From the IMG/VR virus record IMGVR_UViG_3300044837_000077, positions 1 through 64,000 of that record: DNA of 64,000 bases; one strand, written 5' to 3'. This document shows, one piece after another, positions 8,256 through 16,023 of this stretch (position 1 is the stretch's first letter; each line of letters begins with the position of its first letter). The notes under the pieces were generated by a model that saw only the letters and a list, made by a program, of their open reading frames with translations, was not told the DNA's origin and searched no databases. Origin of the DNA: a virus. The position numbers and the translations under genes were made by a program.

Positions 8256-9740
8256 ATGAAACTTTCAGAGCGTATCAAGCAATTTATCGCGGAGCGGGCG
8301 GCGAAAGTCTCCGCGCTCGAGGGCGTCCAGGAGAAGGCGCTCAAGGACGGGCGCAGCAAGGACAAGCAGGAACAGGAGCAGTTCGACGAGCTGATGGGCG
8401 AGATCGAGGCGATCGACAAGGAATTGTCCGACCTGCGCCGCATGGAGAAACTGCAGGTCGCCCAGGCGACCACGGTCGATCCGGGCAACGAGGATGATGA
8501 GGAGGAGATCGAGGCCGGCGAGCAGCGTACCCCGAGGGTTAAGACGGTCGACGGCGGCAGCGCGGTCGAAGGACGAGGACGGGTGAGCGTCGCGGTGGGC
8601 AAGAAACTCGCGAAGGGCATCCTGTTCGCTCGCTACGTGAAGTGCCTGGGCGCCGCTCGCGGCGACTTGGCGAATGCGTTCACGCTCGCTAAGCTGCACT
8701 ACAGCGACACGCCGCAGATCGCCATGGTGCTCAAGGCCGGGCTATCGGGTGGCCTGCTGGGCGACATCATGCACAAGACAGCAGTCGCTGGCGGGACCAC
8801 GACCGATGCAACGTGGGCACTTCCACTGGTGCAGTACAACCAGTTCGCGGGTGACTTCATTGAGTACCTGCGCCCCAAGACCATCCTGGGCCAGTTTGGT
8901 GTAGGCAACATCCCGGGGCTTCGCATGGTGCCGTTCAACATCCACATCCGTGGACAGACGAGCGGCGGCGCGGGTTATTGGGTCGGTCAGGGTAAGGCCA
9001 AGCCGTTGACCAAGGTCGATTTCAACGACACCTACCTCGGGTGGTCGAAGGCCGCGGCGATCGCGGTGCTATCGGAAGACCTGCTACGGTTCAGCAACCC
9101 ATCGGCCGAGACGCTCGTCCGCGATGCTCTAGGCGAGGCGATCATCGCGCGGCTCGACACGGATTTCGTCGATCCGACGAAGATTGCGGTGGCGAACGTG
9201 TCACCGGCGTCGATCACTCAAGGGTCGACGACCCATCACTCAGCTGGTGCGACCGCGGCGGACTGCCGCGCGGATATCGCAACGCTGATGGGTGGTTTCA
9301 TCTCGGCCAACATCTCGCCGACGACGGCGGTTTGGATCATGCAGGCGACGACTGCCCTGCAGTTGTCGCTGTTGCGTAATGCCTTCGGGCAGCGGGAGTT
9401 CCCAGACATCACGATGAACGGCGGCATGCTGGAAGGCGTACCGGTCATCACGTCGCAGTACGTCCCGAACGAGTCGGGCGGCGCGATGATGATCCTCGTC
9501 AACGCGTCAGACATCTGGCTCGCAGATGACGGCGCCGTGACGATCGATGCGAGCCGCGAGGCTTCGCTCGAGATGAGCGACGCTCCTGCCAATGATGCCG
9601 GCGCGCCGACCGCGGCGCAGATGGTGTCGATGTTCCAAACGAACTCGGTGGCCTTACGCGCCGAGCGGTTCATCAACTGGCAGAAGCGCCGGGCCGCCGC
9701 GGTGCAGATCATCGACGACGTCAGTTATACGGGAGGTTGA
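8256..9740 (+). CDS. HK97-fold major capsid protein
   Basis: A 494-residue major head protein. ATG 8256 was chosen for the AGAGG ribosome site 6 bases upstream; an in-frame start at 8181 lacks one. Residues 1-75 are charged and helical (delta/scaffold domain, MKLSERIKQFIAERAAKVSA...), then an acidic linker (NEDDEEEIEAGEQ). The HK97 fold follows (AGLSGGLLGDIMHKTAVAGG..., PKTILGQFGV, RGQTSGGAGYWVGQGKAKPL, ILVNASDIWLADDGAVTIDA, AERFINWQKRR). Cleavage by the 6212 protease probably occurs between the linker and about residue 115; this is inferred. Confidence 0.92.
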   Translation: MKLSERIKQFIAERAAKVSALEGVQEKALKDGRSKDKQEQEQFDELMGEIEAIDKELSDLRRMEKLQVAQATTVDPGNEDDEEEIEAGEQRTPRVKTVDGGSAVEGRGRVSVAVGKKLAKGILFARYVKCLGAARGDLANAFTLAKLHYSDTPQIAMVLKAGLSGGLLGDIMHKTAVAGGTTTDATWALPLVQYNQFAGDFIEYLRPKTILGQFGVGNIPGLRMVPFNIHIRGQTSGGAGYWVGQGKAKPLTKVDFNDTYLGWSKAAAIAVLSEDLLRFSNPSAETLVRDALGEAIIARLDTDFVDPTKIAVANVSPASITQGSTTHHSAGATAADCRADIATLMGGFISANISPTTAVWIMQATTALQLSLLRNAFGQREFPDITMNGGMLEGVPVITSQYVPNESGGAMMILVNASDIWLADDGAVTIDASREASLEMSDAPANDAGAPTAAQMVSMFQTNSVALRAERFINWQKRRAAAVQIIDDVSYTGG

Positions 9741-9762
9741 TCGATCGCTATTGAACGGATAG

Positions 9763-9794
9763 GGGCGGGTCGCGAAAACCGGCTCGCCCTTTTT
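9763..9794 (+). terminator. Probable intrinsic terminator after capsid gene
   Basis: The arms GGGCGGGTC (9763-9771) and GGCTCGCCC (9781-9789) pair over 9 bp with two G-U pairs and are followed by TTTTT (9790-9794). It lies in the only sizeable gap in the head operon. It would lower expression of portal and later genes relative to capsid, fitting the copy numbers needed. Confidence 0.7.
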
Positions 9795-9823
9795 AAAAAT
9801 TCTTTGTGAGAAGGAAATCGCGC

Positions 9824-10213
9824 ATGCTGATCACAGTTAGACAAACAAAGCTCGTGCTGGGTCGCACTGTCTATCATCGCGGCGACGTGTTCGAATGTCG
9901 CGACGCGGAGGCAAAGTTACTCATCGCCGGTAAAATGGTGACGAAGTCTGCGGAGGACGCAAAGGCGACCAAGGGCGCGCCGACCGCGCCGACGACAGGC
10001 ATGTCGAGCAAGCCAGGAACGCTCAAGGGTTCACGTGAGACTCCCGCACCGAGCGTGGGTCGCGCTAAGCGCATCCCGACGCTGACGTCGTCGGTAGCTC
10101 CGGCCCCACTGTCAACCGCACCGGAAGCCAAGCCAGTCGGCGCGATGACGACGACTGACGAGCCTGCGCTTATGCGTGTGACGACTTCGCCTGCGATCAC
10201 GCCCAAGGCTTAA
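9824..10213 (+). CDS. Small protein between capsid and portal
   Basis: A 129-residue protein with ATG 9824 after GAGAAGGA. Residues 1-45 (MLITVRQTKLVLGRTVYHRG, then DVFECRDAEAKLLIAGKMV) look like a compact small beta domain seen in phage head-region proteins. The remainder is Pro/Thr/Ala-rich and low in complexity, likely disordered. The role is unknown; head decoration or joining is possible from position only. Confidence 0.55.
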   Translation: MLITVRQTKLVLGRTVYHRGDVFECRDAEAKLLIAGKMVTKSAEDAKATKGAPTAPTTGMSSKPGTLKGSRETPAPSVGRAKRIPTLTSSVAPAPLSTAPEAKPVGAMTTTDEPALMRVTTSPAITPKA

Positions 10214-10218
10214 GACCC

Positions 10219-11640
10219 GTGCGCCTATTTGGCCTAGACATCAGCGTTCGTAAGTCAGCGGACGATGTCGCGCACTGGACGGAGGAGTCCGGCGGATGGT
10301 GGCCGATCATTCGCGAGGGCTACGCTGGCGCGTGGCAGCAGAACATCACGATTCGCCGCGAGACGCTGCTTGCGTTCACGCCCGTCTATGCCTGCATGAT
10401 TCGCATCTCGACCGACACTGGCAAGATGCCGATGCAGCTGGTCGAGCAGACCGACGACGATATCTGGGTCAAGGTCAGGCGGTATTCCCCCTTGGGTGCG
10501 GTCATCCGCAAACCCAACGACTATCAGACGCAGAGCCAGTTCCTGCAGCAGTGGATGATATCGAAGCTCCTGGCTGGTAACGCGTACATCTTGAAGCAGC
10601 GGGACAACCGCGGCGTCGTCGTGAAACTCTTCCCCTTAGACCCGACGCGCGTGCGCCCATTGATCACACCCGACGGCAGCATCTACTACAACCTCGGCAT
10701 GGATCCGCTCTCGGAGCTCACCGACGGGGTAACCACAGCACCCTCGAGCGAGATCATCCACGATCGCATGCCCGGCCTGTTCCACCCGCTGATCGGCACG
10801 TCGCCGATCTTCGCGTGCTCTCTGCCCGCCGCTCAAGGTCACGCGATGCAGCGGGCGTCTGCCGCATTCTTCAAGAACATGGCGCAACCGTCGGGCGTGC
10901 TGACCGCGCCCGGCGCGATCTCCAACGACACGGCGGACCGGCTCAAGAAAGAGTGGGCTGAAAAGTTCACGGGAAAAAACGTCGGGCGCGTGGCTATCTT
11001 AGGCGACGGCTTGAAGTTCGATCCCATCACAATTACGGCTCAGGCCGCGCAGGCGACCGAGCAACTGCGACTCACGGGCGAGCAGGTCTGCACGGCGTTC
11101 GGCGTTCCCGCGTTTATGGTCGGCGTCGCGCCCGCCCCCGCGATCCCGGGCATCGAGGCGCTCACCCAACTGTATTGGAGCCAGTGCCTGCAGACGCATA
11201 TGGAGGGCATTGAATGCGCAATGACCGAGGGCCTGGAACTCTACGACGCGACCACGCACCTCGATGTCGCGGTCAAGCTCGACCTGTCGGTCCTCCTGCG
11301 GATGGACACCTCGACGCGCTACGCGGCTTGGAAGGCGGCCATCAGCGGCGGATGGCTCGCGCCCAACGAGGCGAGAAAACGCGAGAACCTGAAACCCGTC
11401 AAGGGCGGTGAGACGCCGTATCTGCAGGTCCAGAACTACTCGCTGGCTGCGCTGGCTGCGCGCGACGCCGCGGGACCTCCCACATCGGTCCCCACGCCGC
11501 CTTCGTTACCAGCGCCGGCAGATAACTCCAATCCAGACGATGGCGACGGCAACGATCTCGAGGACGCGCAAGACGCCGAGCTCGATTTTGCGAAGGGCGT
11601 CGAGTCACTGCGGCAACGCTTACTACTGGAAACCGCCTAA
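10219..11640 (+). CDS. HK97-family portal protein
   Basis: A 473-residue portal forming the dodecameric ring for DNA entry and tail attachment. Family features are VYACMIRISTDTGKMPMQLV, GNAYILKQRDNRGVVVKLFPL, SEIIHDRMPG.FHPLIGTSPI, FFKNMAQPSGVLTAPGAI, GRVAILGDGLKFDPI and the VPAFMVGVAPAP/QLYWSQCLQTHME region. The C-terminal 60 residues are Pro/Asp-rich and disordered. It starts at GTG 10219 with a weak ribosome site. It lies downstream of the capsid gene, the reverse of the usual terL-portal-protease-capsid order. Confidence 0.93.
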   Translation: MRLFGLDISVRKSADDVAHWTEESGGWWPIIREGYAGAWQQNITIRRETLLAFTPVYACMIRISTDTGKMPMQLVEQTDDDIWVKVRRYSPLGAVIRKPNDYQTQSQFLQQWMISKLLAGNAYILKQRDNRGVVVKLFPLDPTRVRPLITPDGSIYYNLGMDPLSELTDGVTTAPSSEIIHDRMPGLFHPLIGTSPIFACSLPAAQGHAMQRASAAFFKNMAQPSGVLTAPGAISNDTADRLKKEWAEKFTGKNVGRVAILGDGLKFDPITITAQAAQATEQLRLTGEQVCTAFGVPAFMVGVAPAPAIPGIEALTQLYWSQCLQTHMEGIECAMTEGLELYDATTHLDVAVKLDLSVLLRMDTSTRYAAWKAAISGGWLAPNEARKRENLKPVKGGETPYLQVQNYSLAALAARDAAGPPTSVPTPPSLPAPADNSNPDDGDGNDLEDAQDAELDFAKGVESLRQRLLLETA

Positions 11641-12609
11641 ATGAAAACCGACTTCCAGCGACTGTTCAAGGCGATTGGCGATGTGATGCTCGAGGCCTTG
11701 AGGCCGATCACGGCGAAGCTCGCCGAGCTCGAGGCTCTAAAGCCTGAGAAAGGAGAGAGGGGCGAGCCGGGTGTCAAGGGCGAGCCTGGCGGACCTGGGT
11801 TGCGTGGCCAACACGGTGAACCCGGCGTCAAGGGCGATACGGGCGAGCGGGGCGAGAAGGGCATTGTAGGCGAACGCGGTGAGCCTGGAGCCAAGGGCGA
11901 TGTTGGCATGCGCGGAGAACTTGGCGAGCGTGGACTGAAAGGCGATCCAGGCGAGCGGGGCGAGAAGGGCGTCAAGGGTGACGTCGGCGAGCGGGGCGAG
12001 CTGGGCGCGAAAGGTGAACCCGGCGGACTCGGCGAACGAGGCGCGCACGGTGAGAAAGGGATAGCGGGCGAGCGGGGCGAGAAGGGCGTCAAGGGTGACG
12101 TCGGCGAGCGGGGATCTCAAGGCGATCCCGGCGTGAAGGGCGACCTCGGCGTCGACGGTAAAAACGGGAATGACGGGATCGACGGCAAGGACGGCAAGTC
12201 AGTAACGATCGACGACGTTTTGCCTGCGTTGGATGGCGCTGTCGCGAAATGGATGCTCGAGGTCGAGCGACGCATCATGGACATGGCGCAGCGCGCGATC
12301 GAGGCGATGCCGAGACCCTGCGACGGCAAGGACGGAGTCGATGGGCTCAATGCCGACGAGTTCCACTTCAGCTTCGATCAGGAGTCGCGTCGGTTTACGG
12401 TAACGCATAAGGATCGCGTCGTGATATCGCAGCGCATACCGTATCCGAAGTATATCGACGTCTGGACGGAGAATTTCGGCCAGTACGAGGAAGGCTTTGT
12501 CGTTACGTTCGGCGGTCACGGTTGGATCGCGAAGCGCGACACGGCGTCGAAGCCCGGCACGGACGACTCATGGCAACTGTTCGTCAAGAAGGGGAGGGAC
12601 GGCAAATGA
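11641..12609 (+). CDS. Collagen-like virion protein
   Basis: A 322-residue protein. Residues about 38-185 are uninterrupted Gly-X-Y triplets rich in GEP, GEK, GER and VKGD, forming a predicted collagen triple helix. The N-terminal 37 residues (DFQRLFKAIGDVMLEALRPI) may be a trimerising or anchoring helix. The C-terminus (PYPKYIDVWTENFGQYEEGF, then GHGWIAKRDTASKPGTDDSW) is a domain repeatedly seen in phage collagen-like proteins next to portals. It begins one base after the portal stop and overlaps the connector by ATGA. It is probably a virion fibre or adhesive; Lys/Glu-rich triplets would help stability without hydroxyproline. Confidence 0.85.
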   Translation: MKTDFQRLFKAIGDVMLEALRPITAKLAELEALKPEKGERGEPGVKGEPGGPGLRGQHGEPGVKGDTGERGEKGIVGERGEPGAKGDVGMRGELGERGLKGDPGERGEKGVKGDVGERGELGAKGEPGGLGERGAHGEKGIAGERGEKGVKGDVGERGSQGDPGVKGDLGVDGKNGNDGIDGKDGKSVTIDDVLPALDGAVAKWMLEVERRIMDMAQRAIEAMPRPCDGKDGVDGLNADEFHFSFDQESRRFTVTHKDRVVISQRIPYPKYIDVWTENFGQYEEGFVVTFGGHGWIAKRDTASKPGTDDSWQLFVKKGRDGK

Positions 12610-13001
12610 GTCGGTGGGACGACGATGACACGCGGGCACAACCAGTCACGCCTATCGTCCGGGCTGTCCCGCTGAACCTGGTCACTTTTACTGCCGCCAA
12701 AGCGCAGCTCAACGTCGACCACGATCTCGATGACGATATAATCAACGGAATGCGCACGCGCGCGTCAGGTTCCGTCATCAACTACTGTAAGATCGATGTC
12801 GGCGAGTCAGCGTTCAACTGGGTCGACCTGTTCGGTGAGCCGATCTCAGATAACGTCCCGCCGGAGGTCGCCGCGGCCGTGCTGCTCATGATCGGCGCCA
12901 TGTACGAGAACCGTGACGGCGACGTATTCCGCTCACCCCAGCCTCTCTCGCAACCCGTGATGGACCTACTATGGCGCCACCGCGATCCGGCCATGGCGTG
13001 A
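12606..13001 (+). CDS. Head-tail connector (HK97 gp6-like)
   Basis: A 131-residue connector forming the ring below the portal. The family pattern is present: a short N-terminus, then VTFTAAKAQLNVDHDLDDDI (the 'l..aK.hLrvd...dD..i..li.aA' pattern), then PPEVAAAVLLMIGAMYENRD. ATGA coupling to the upstream collagen-like gene and a 1-base overlap downstream support its place in the neck operon. Confidence 0.85.
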   Translation: MSRWDDDDTRAQPVTPIVRAVPLNLVTFTAAKAQLNVDHDLDDDIINGMRTRASGSVINYCKIDVGESAFNWVDLFGEPISDNVPPEVAAAVLLMIGAMYENRDGDVFRSPQPLSQPVMDLLWRHRDPAMA

Positions 13002-13735
13002 TGGACTGGACTTCAAGAAAGCTCTGGGCTGGACAGACCTGCGCGGTGCTGGCGAGCGGGCCCAGCATGGCGCGCGAGATAGCTCAGGCCGTGCGCGAGA
13101 GCGGGTGCCGCGTCATCGCCGTCAACGACCAGGGAATCGACAAGAACGGCAAGCCCGCGATGGCGCCCTGGGCCGACATTCTGTATGCGTCTGACGCGAC
13201 CTGGTGGCTCAACAGTAAGCGCGATGCGCTCAAGTTCGCCGGACGCAAGGTGACCATCGCGCAGCAGAGCAACGTGAAACCCAACGTGATATCGGACGAC
13301 GTCCACGTCATGGGCCATGGCGGAGTGGCCGGGTTCGACGATCGACTGACGCACCTGCGCACGGGCAGCAATTCCGGCTACGCGGCGACACACCTCGCGA
13401 TACACCTCGGCGCGACGCGGATCGTTCTGTGCGGCTTTGACATGAGAGTCGTCGGCGACAAGGCGCATTGGTTTGGCGATCACCACTGGCGCGGTCCGCA
13501 TCGCACCGATTACTCGATATTCCTCTACCACTTTCGGAACGCCGCGCAGGAGTTCCTGAAACGGGCGCAAGTCATCAACGCGACGCCTGGCTCGGCGCTC
13601 AAGTGTTTCCCATCGATGGATCTGAAGGAGGCTCTGCATGGCGTGCAAGACGTGCGCGAAAGTGAGGCGTGTGTTGCCGCCCCTGTTGAGGCGGCCGTTC
13701 GAGAGGCTGGAGCAGCGCAGGAAGCAGGACGGTGA
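13001..13735 (+). CDS. DUF115/MptE-like Rossmann protein in the neck operon
   Basis: A 244-residue protein. The order CAVLASGPSMAREIAQAVRE, RVIAVNDQG, WADILYASDATWW, HLRTGSNSGYAATHLAIHLG and RIVLCGFDMR matches phage homologues of DUF115/Maf-like Rossmann proteins, a group linked to glycosyl transfer on surface structures. A second member lies at 38547-39167 in the glycan island. The last 30 residues are Ala/Glu-rich and overlap a second reading frame (13638). Glycan modification is inferred from the family; no substrate is known. A GTG at 12998 is an alternative start. Confidence 0.7.
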   Translation: MDWTSRKLWAGQTCAVLASGPSMAREIAQAVRESGCRVIAVNDQGIDKNGKPAMAPWADILYASDATWWLNSKRDALKFAGRKVTIAQQSNVKPNVISDDVHVMGHGGVAGFDDRLTHLRTGSNSGYAATHLAIHLGATRIVLCGFDMRVVGDKAHWFGDHHWRGPHRTDYSIFLYHFRNAAQEFLKRAQVINATPGSALKCFPSMDLKEALHGVQDVRESEACVAAPVEAAVREAGAAQEAGR

Positions 13736-13829
13736 GCGTAATACTAGGACCCAAGGGAACTTACTCGGTCCAGGCGGGCCGGTTTCGTCATCGGGTGACG
13801 ATCCAGCGAAAGACGGTGGGCCGCGATAG
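13638..13829 (+). CDS. Small CxxC protein overlapping two genes
   Basis: A 63-residue protein with an excellent ribosome site (AAGGAGG, then CTCTGC, then ATG). It starts MACKTCAKVRRVLPPLLRRP: a CKTC motif then an amphipathic basic helix, as in tiny phage proteins of the head-tail region. It is read in a different frame inside the end of the 13001 gene and the start of the 13732 gene. The true end may be nearer the first 32 residues functionally, because the remainder is the alternate frame of the head-closure gene. Confidence 0.5.
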   Translation: MACKTCAKVRRVLPPLLRRPFERLEQRRKQDGERNTRTQGNLLGPGGPVSSSGDDPAKDGGPR

Positions 13830-14112
13830 CGCCGGCGGCGTGACGGAGAGTTGGACAGACTTTGCCAAGAACGTGAACGCCGCCATTGACACGGTGACGG
13901 GAAGCGAATCGACGAGCGCGCAGCAGATTACATCGAGCGTTACCACGGAGATATCGATCCGCTGGCGACCGGGAATCACCGAGACGATGCGCGTGCTTCA
14001 CGGTAGCGATACCTACAATATTGTGGGCGTGATCGCCGACAGCGAATCGGGTCGCAAGATCATCACGCTGATGTGCGTGCAAAGAAACGCGGATGGGTTC
14101 CGAGATGGCTAA
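13732..14112 (+). CDS. Head closure / head-tail joining protein
   Basis: A 126-residue neck protein of the SPP1 gp16/HK97 gp9 type. The family pattern is AGRFRHRVTIQRKTVGRDSA, then ESWTDFAKNVNAAID, SVTTEISIRWRPGITETMRV and YNIVGVIADSESGRKIITLM. It starts at GTG in a GTGA overlap with the 13001 gene. Role: closing the portal channel after packaging. Confidence 0.87.
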   Translation: MSVILGPKGTYSVQAGRFRHRVTIQRKTVGRDSAGGVTESWTDFAKNVNAAIDTVTGSESTSAQQITSSVTTEISIRWRPGITETMRVLHGSDTYNIVGVIADSESGRKIITLMCVQRNADGFRDG

Positions 14113-14578
14113 CGACCAGGCACTCCAGGGCGTCGCTCAATTGATCGCTAAGTTACGCGATATCAAATCGCTCGACGATGGCAAAGCGCTGCGCGCCGGT
14201 GTGCGTGCCGGTATGCGACCGGCGTTGCTCGCCGCAAGGTCCAAGATCCCTATAGCCAAGAAGCAGTACAAATTGGCCAAAACGTACGGCGGGGGTGTAG
14301 TGCAGCCGGGATACGCGCAGAAGGCGATACGCGTCATCACGACGGTGAGCCCGGATAAGCAGCAGGCGTCCGCGTTGATGAGCGTACGTAAGGCGGCGTT
14401 CTACGCGGTTAACTTCGTCGAGATCGGCACCAGCAAGATGGCCGCACAGCCGTGGCTTCGTCCCGCGTTCTACTCGACGCAGGATGCGCAGAAGCAGGCG
14501 CTCGCCGACAAGCTCAAAGCGTACCTCGAGAAGGTGTCGGCTAGCAGTGGCGCCGGAAATGTGAGCTCAGATCCATGA
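14105..14578 (+). CDS. HK97 gp10-like neck/tail-completion protein
   Basis: A 157-residue protein. The segments AGVRAGMRPALLAARSKIPI, ALMSVRKAAFYAVNFVEIGT and AAQPWLRPAFYSTQDAQKQA fit the gp10 family ('..yA..vEfGT....a.PFlrPA...'). ATG 14105 (MANDQ) is preferred; 14093 would add four residues. It overlaps the next gene by 4 bases. Confidence 0.85.
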   Translation: MANDQALQGVAQLIAKLRDIKSLDDGKALRAGVRAGMRPALLAARSKIPIAKKQYKLAKTYGGGVVQPGYAQKAIRVITTVSPDKQQASALMSVRKAAFYAVNFVEIGTSKMAAQPWLRPAFYSTQDAQKQALADKLKAYLEKVSASSGAGNVSSDP

Positions 14579-14961
14579 TTGAGGACGCGCTCTATGGCCG
14601 GCTATCGCAGGATGCGACCCTGACCGGGCTCATCGCTGGCCGCGTCTATCCCGTGATGGCGCCGCAGGGTGTCGCCGCGCCGTACCTCGTTTTCTTAAAA
14701 GTCGTCGAGATGGCGAGCGGGACACTGTGCGCGCAGGACCCGATGGTCCGCGACCTGTTCCAGTTCGACAGTTACGCGAAGACCTTTAGTCAGGCGCTCA
14801 CCGTCGCTAAGGCGATGCGCGATTCATTGATTGATTTTCGAGGGGCGATGGACGGCATTCACGTCGCCTCGATCCGGCTGGACACGGAGATGCACGTTCT
14901 CGAGCCAGAACCGGGGCTTTTTCGAGTGTCAACGTCACTATTCATATGGCATGGAGATTAA
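14575..14961 (+). CDS. Tail completion protein (DUF3168, gp17/U-like)
   Basis: A 128-residue protein of the DUF3168 family, the tail terminator group. Hallmarks are IEDALYGRLSQDATLTGLIA, then VYPVMAPQGVAAPYLVFLKV, and DLFQFDSYAKTFSQALTVAK. The protein is expected to cap the tail tube and join it to the head. It overlaps the preceding stop (ATGA) and is followed after 4 bases by the tube protein gene. Confidence 0.85.
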   Translation: MIEDALYGRLSQDATLTGLIAGRVYPVMAPQGVAAPYLVFLKVVEMASGTLCAQDPMVRDLFQFDSYAKTFSQALTVAKAMRDSLIDFRGAMDGIHVASIRLDTEMHVLEPEPGLFRVSTSLFIWHGD

Positions 14962-14965
14962 ATAA

Positions 14966-15403
14966 ATGAGCGAACCTGCATCGAGTTTTACCCGTATCGG
15001 CAACGAGTTCACGTTCCAAATAGGATCGGGTTCGCCGCCGTCGTTCTCTAACTTCTGCGCCGTGGTCGACACCGGATCGATCGGCGAGAGCAAGCCGCAG
15101 ATTGATGTCACCTCGCTGTGCGATGACGCCCGCGTCTATCGCGCCGGCCTTGCTGACGGCGCGCAGATCACCCTGAAGTGCAACTACCTGTCAGGCGACT
15201 CTGTGATCCTATCGCTGTATCAGGCATTCAAGAATCACACCGTCGAGGTGTTTCGTCTATTGGCAGATGATACGTCGCCGCCGGAAGCGTTCGAGTTTCA
15301 CGCGACGCTTCTTGGTTGGAATGTGACGACGCCGGTGGGCGCCAAGGCGGAAGTGGCCTTCGTACTGAAGATCACGGGCGATGTCACTGTACCGACGGTG
15401 TAA
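14966..15403 (+). CDS. Major tail tube protein
   Basis: A 145-residue tail tube subunit. The order VDTGSIGESKPQIDVTSLCD, then ARVYRAGLADGAQITLKCNY and FEFHATLLGWNVTTPVGAKA fits small lambda gpV-like tube proteins. Position between the tail terminator and the tail assembly chaperones supports this. Confidence 0.82.
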   Translation: MSEPASSFTRIGNEFTFQIGSGSPPSFSNFCAVVDTGSIGESKPQIDVTSLCDDARVYRAGLADGAQITLKCNYLSGDSVILSLYQAFKNHTVEVFRLLADDTSPPEAFEFHATLLGWNVTTPVGAKAEVAFVLKITGDVTVPTV

Positions 15404-15433
15404 CGCTAATCACACTTGCGAGAGAGCACAACA

Positions 15434-15715
15434 ATGAAATTCAAACTAAAAGAAGACGTAGTGACGGTTCGTGACGAGACGATTCACATTCGTGAACTGA
15501 CTCACGCCGAGCGACTTCAGTGGGTGAAACACGCGACCGAAGATCGGTTTCGCGGTCCTGCACTGCTGATATCGCTCGGCGTCACCGATCCCGCGGTTAC
15601 GGAGGACGACGCGGGAACATGGCCGGCGGACGTTGTGACGACGGTGTCGGACGCCATCATGAAAATATCCAACATGAACGCGAAGAAGGAGAACCCCGCC
15701 GAAAAACAACCCTGA
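15434..15715 (+). CDS. Tail assembly chaperone G-like
   Basis: A 93-residue protein beginning MKFKLKEDVVTVRDETIHIR, followed by ELTHAERLQWVKHATEDRF. It is equivalent in position to lambda gpG, which coats the tape measure during tail assembly. It ends KKENPAEKQP. The following reading frame (-1) continues without its own start codon, so the end of this gene is the probable frameshift site. Confidence 0.75.
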   Translation: MKFKLKEDVVTVRDETIHIRELTHAERLQWVKHATEDRFRGPALLISLGVTDPAVTEDDAGTWPADVVTTVSDAIMKISNMNAKKENPAEKQP

Positions 15716-16023
15716 CGCCGGCTGAACTTTTTGCGTGTCGTGTCGGACTGGCGTATGGAATTGCACCTTCGGAGGTTGCCGAGATGGGCTGTGCCGACTA
15801 CGACCTGTTGCTGCGCTACTGGGCAGAGGAGCCGTGGGGTTCGTACCGTGACAACGTGCATGCCGCGATCATCGCCCGCGAGGTTCGGCGAGGGACGATC
15901 AAGGGCGCGCACGCCATCAAGGACTTCTTGTTGCAGACCGCCGAGAGAAAGGCGCAGGAGGACCGCGGCGGCTTCTTCGGGGCATTTAGGGCGATGGTAA
16001 CGGGGAAGCGCAAAGATGGCTGA
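15704..16023 (+). CDS. Tail assembly chaperone T extension, by -1 frameshift
   Basis: An open frame in -1 relative to the 15434 gene. It encodes TTLTPAELFACRVGLAYGIA, then PSEVAEMGCADYDLLLRYWA, the usual T-domain look ('tp.e....l....G..p.e...m...e...w..y'). No start codon lies before the conserved part. A slip on the five As in GCC GAA AAA CAA (15698-15709) gives ..NPAEK-TTLTPAE.. and a roughly 196-residue G-T fusion. The heptamer is not a textbook X-XXY-YYZ signal, so the exact site is uncertain. It overlaps the tape measure start by 8 bases. Confidence 0.7.

Noticed and set aside
11637-12120. Leftward Pro/Ser-rich frames opposite the collagen-like gene
   Set aside because: They are the mirror of the Gly-X-Y repeats and have no ribosome sites.
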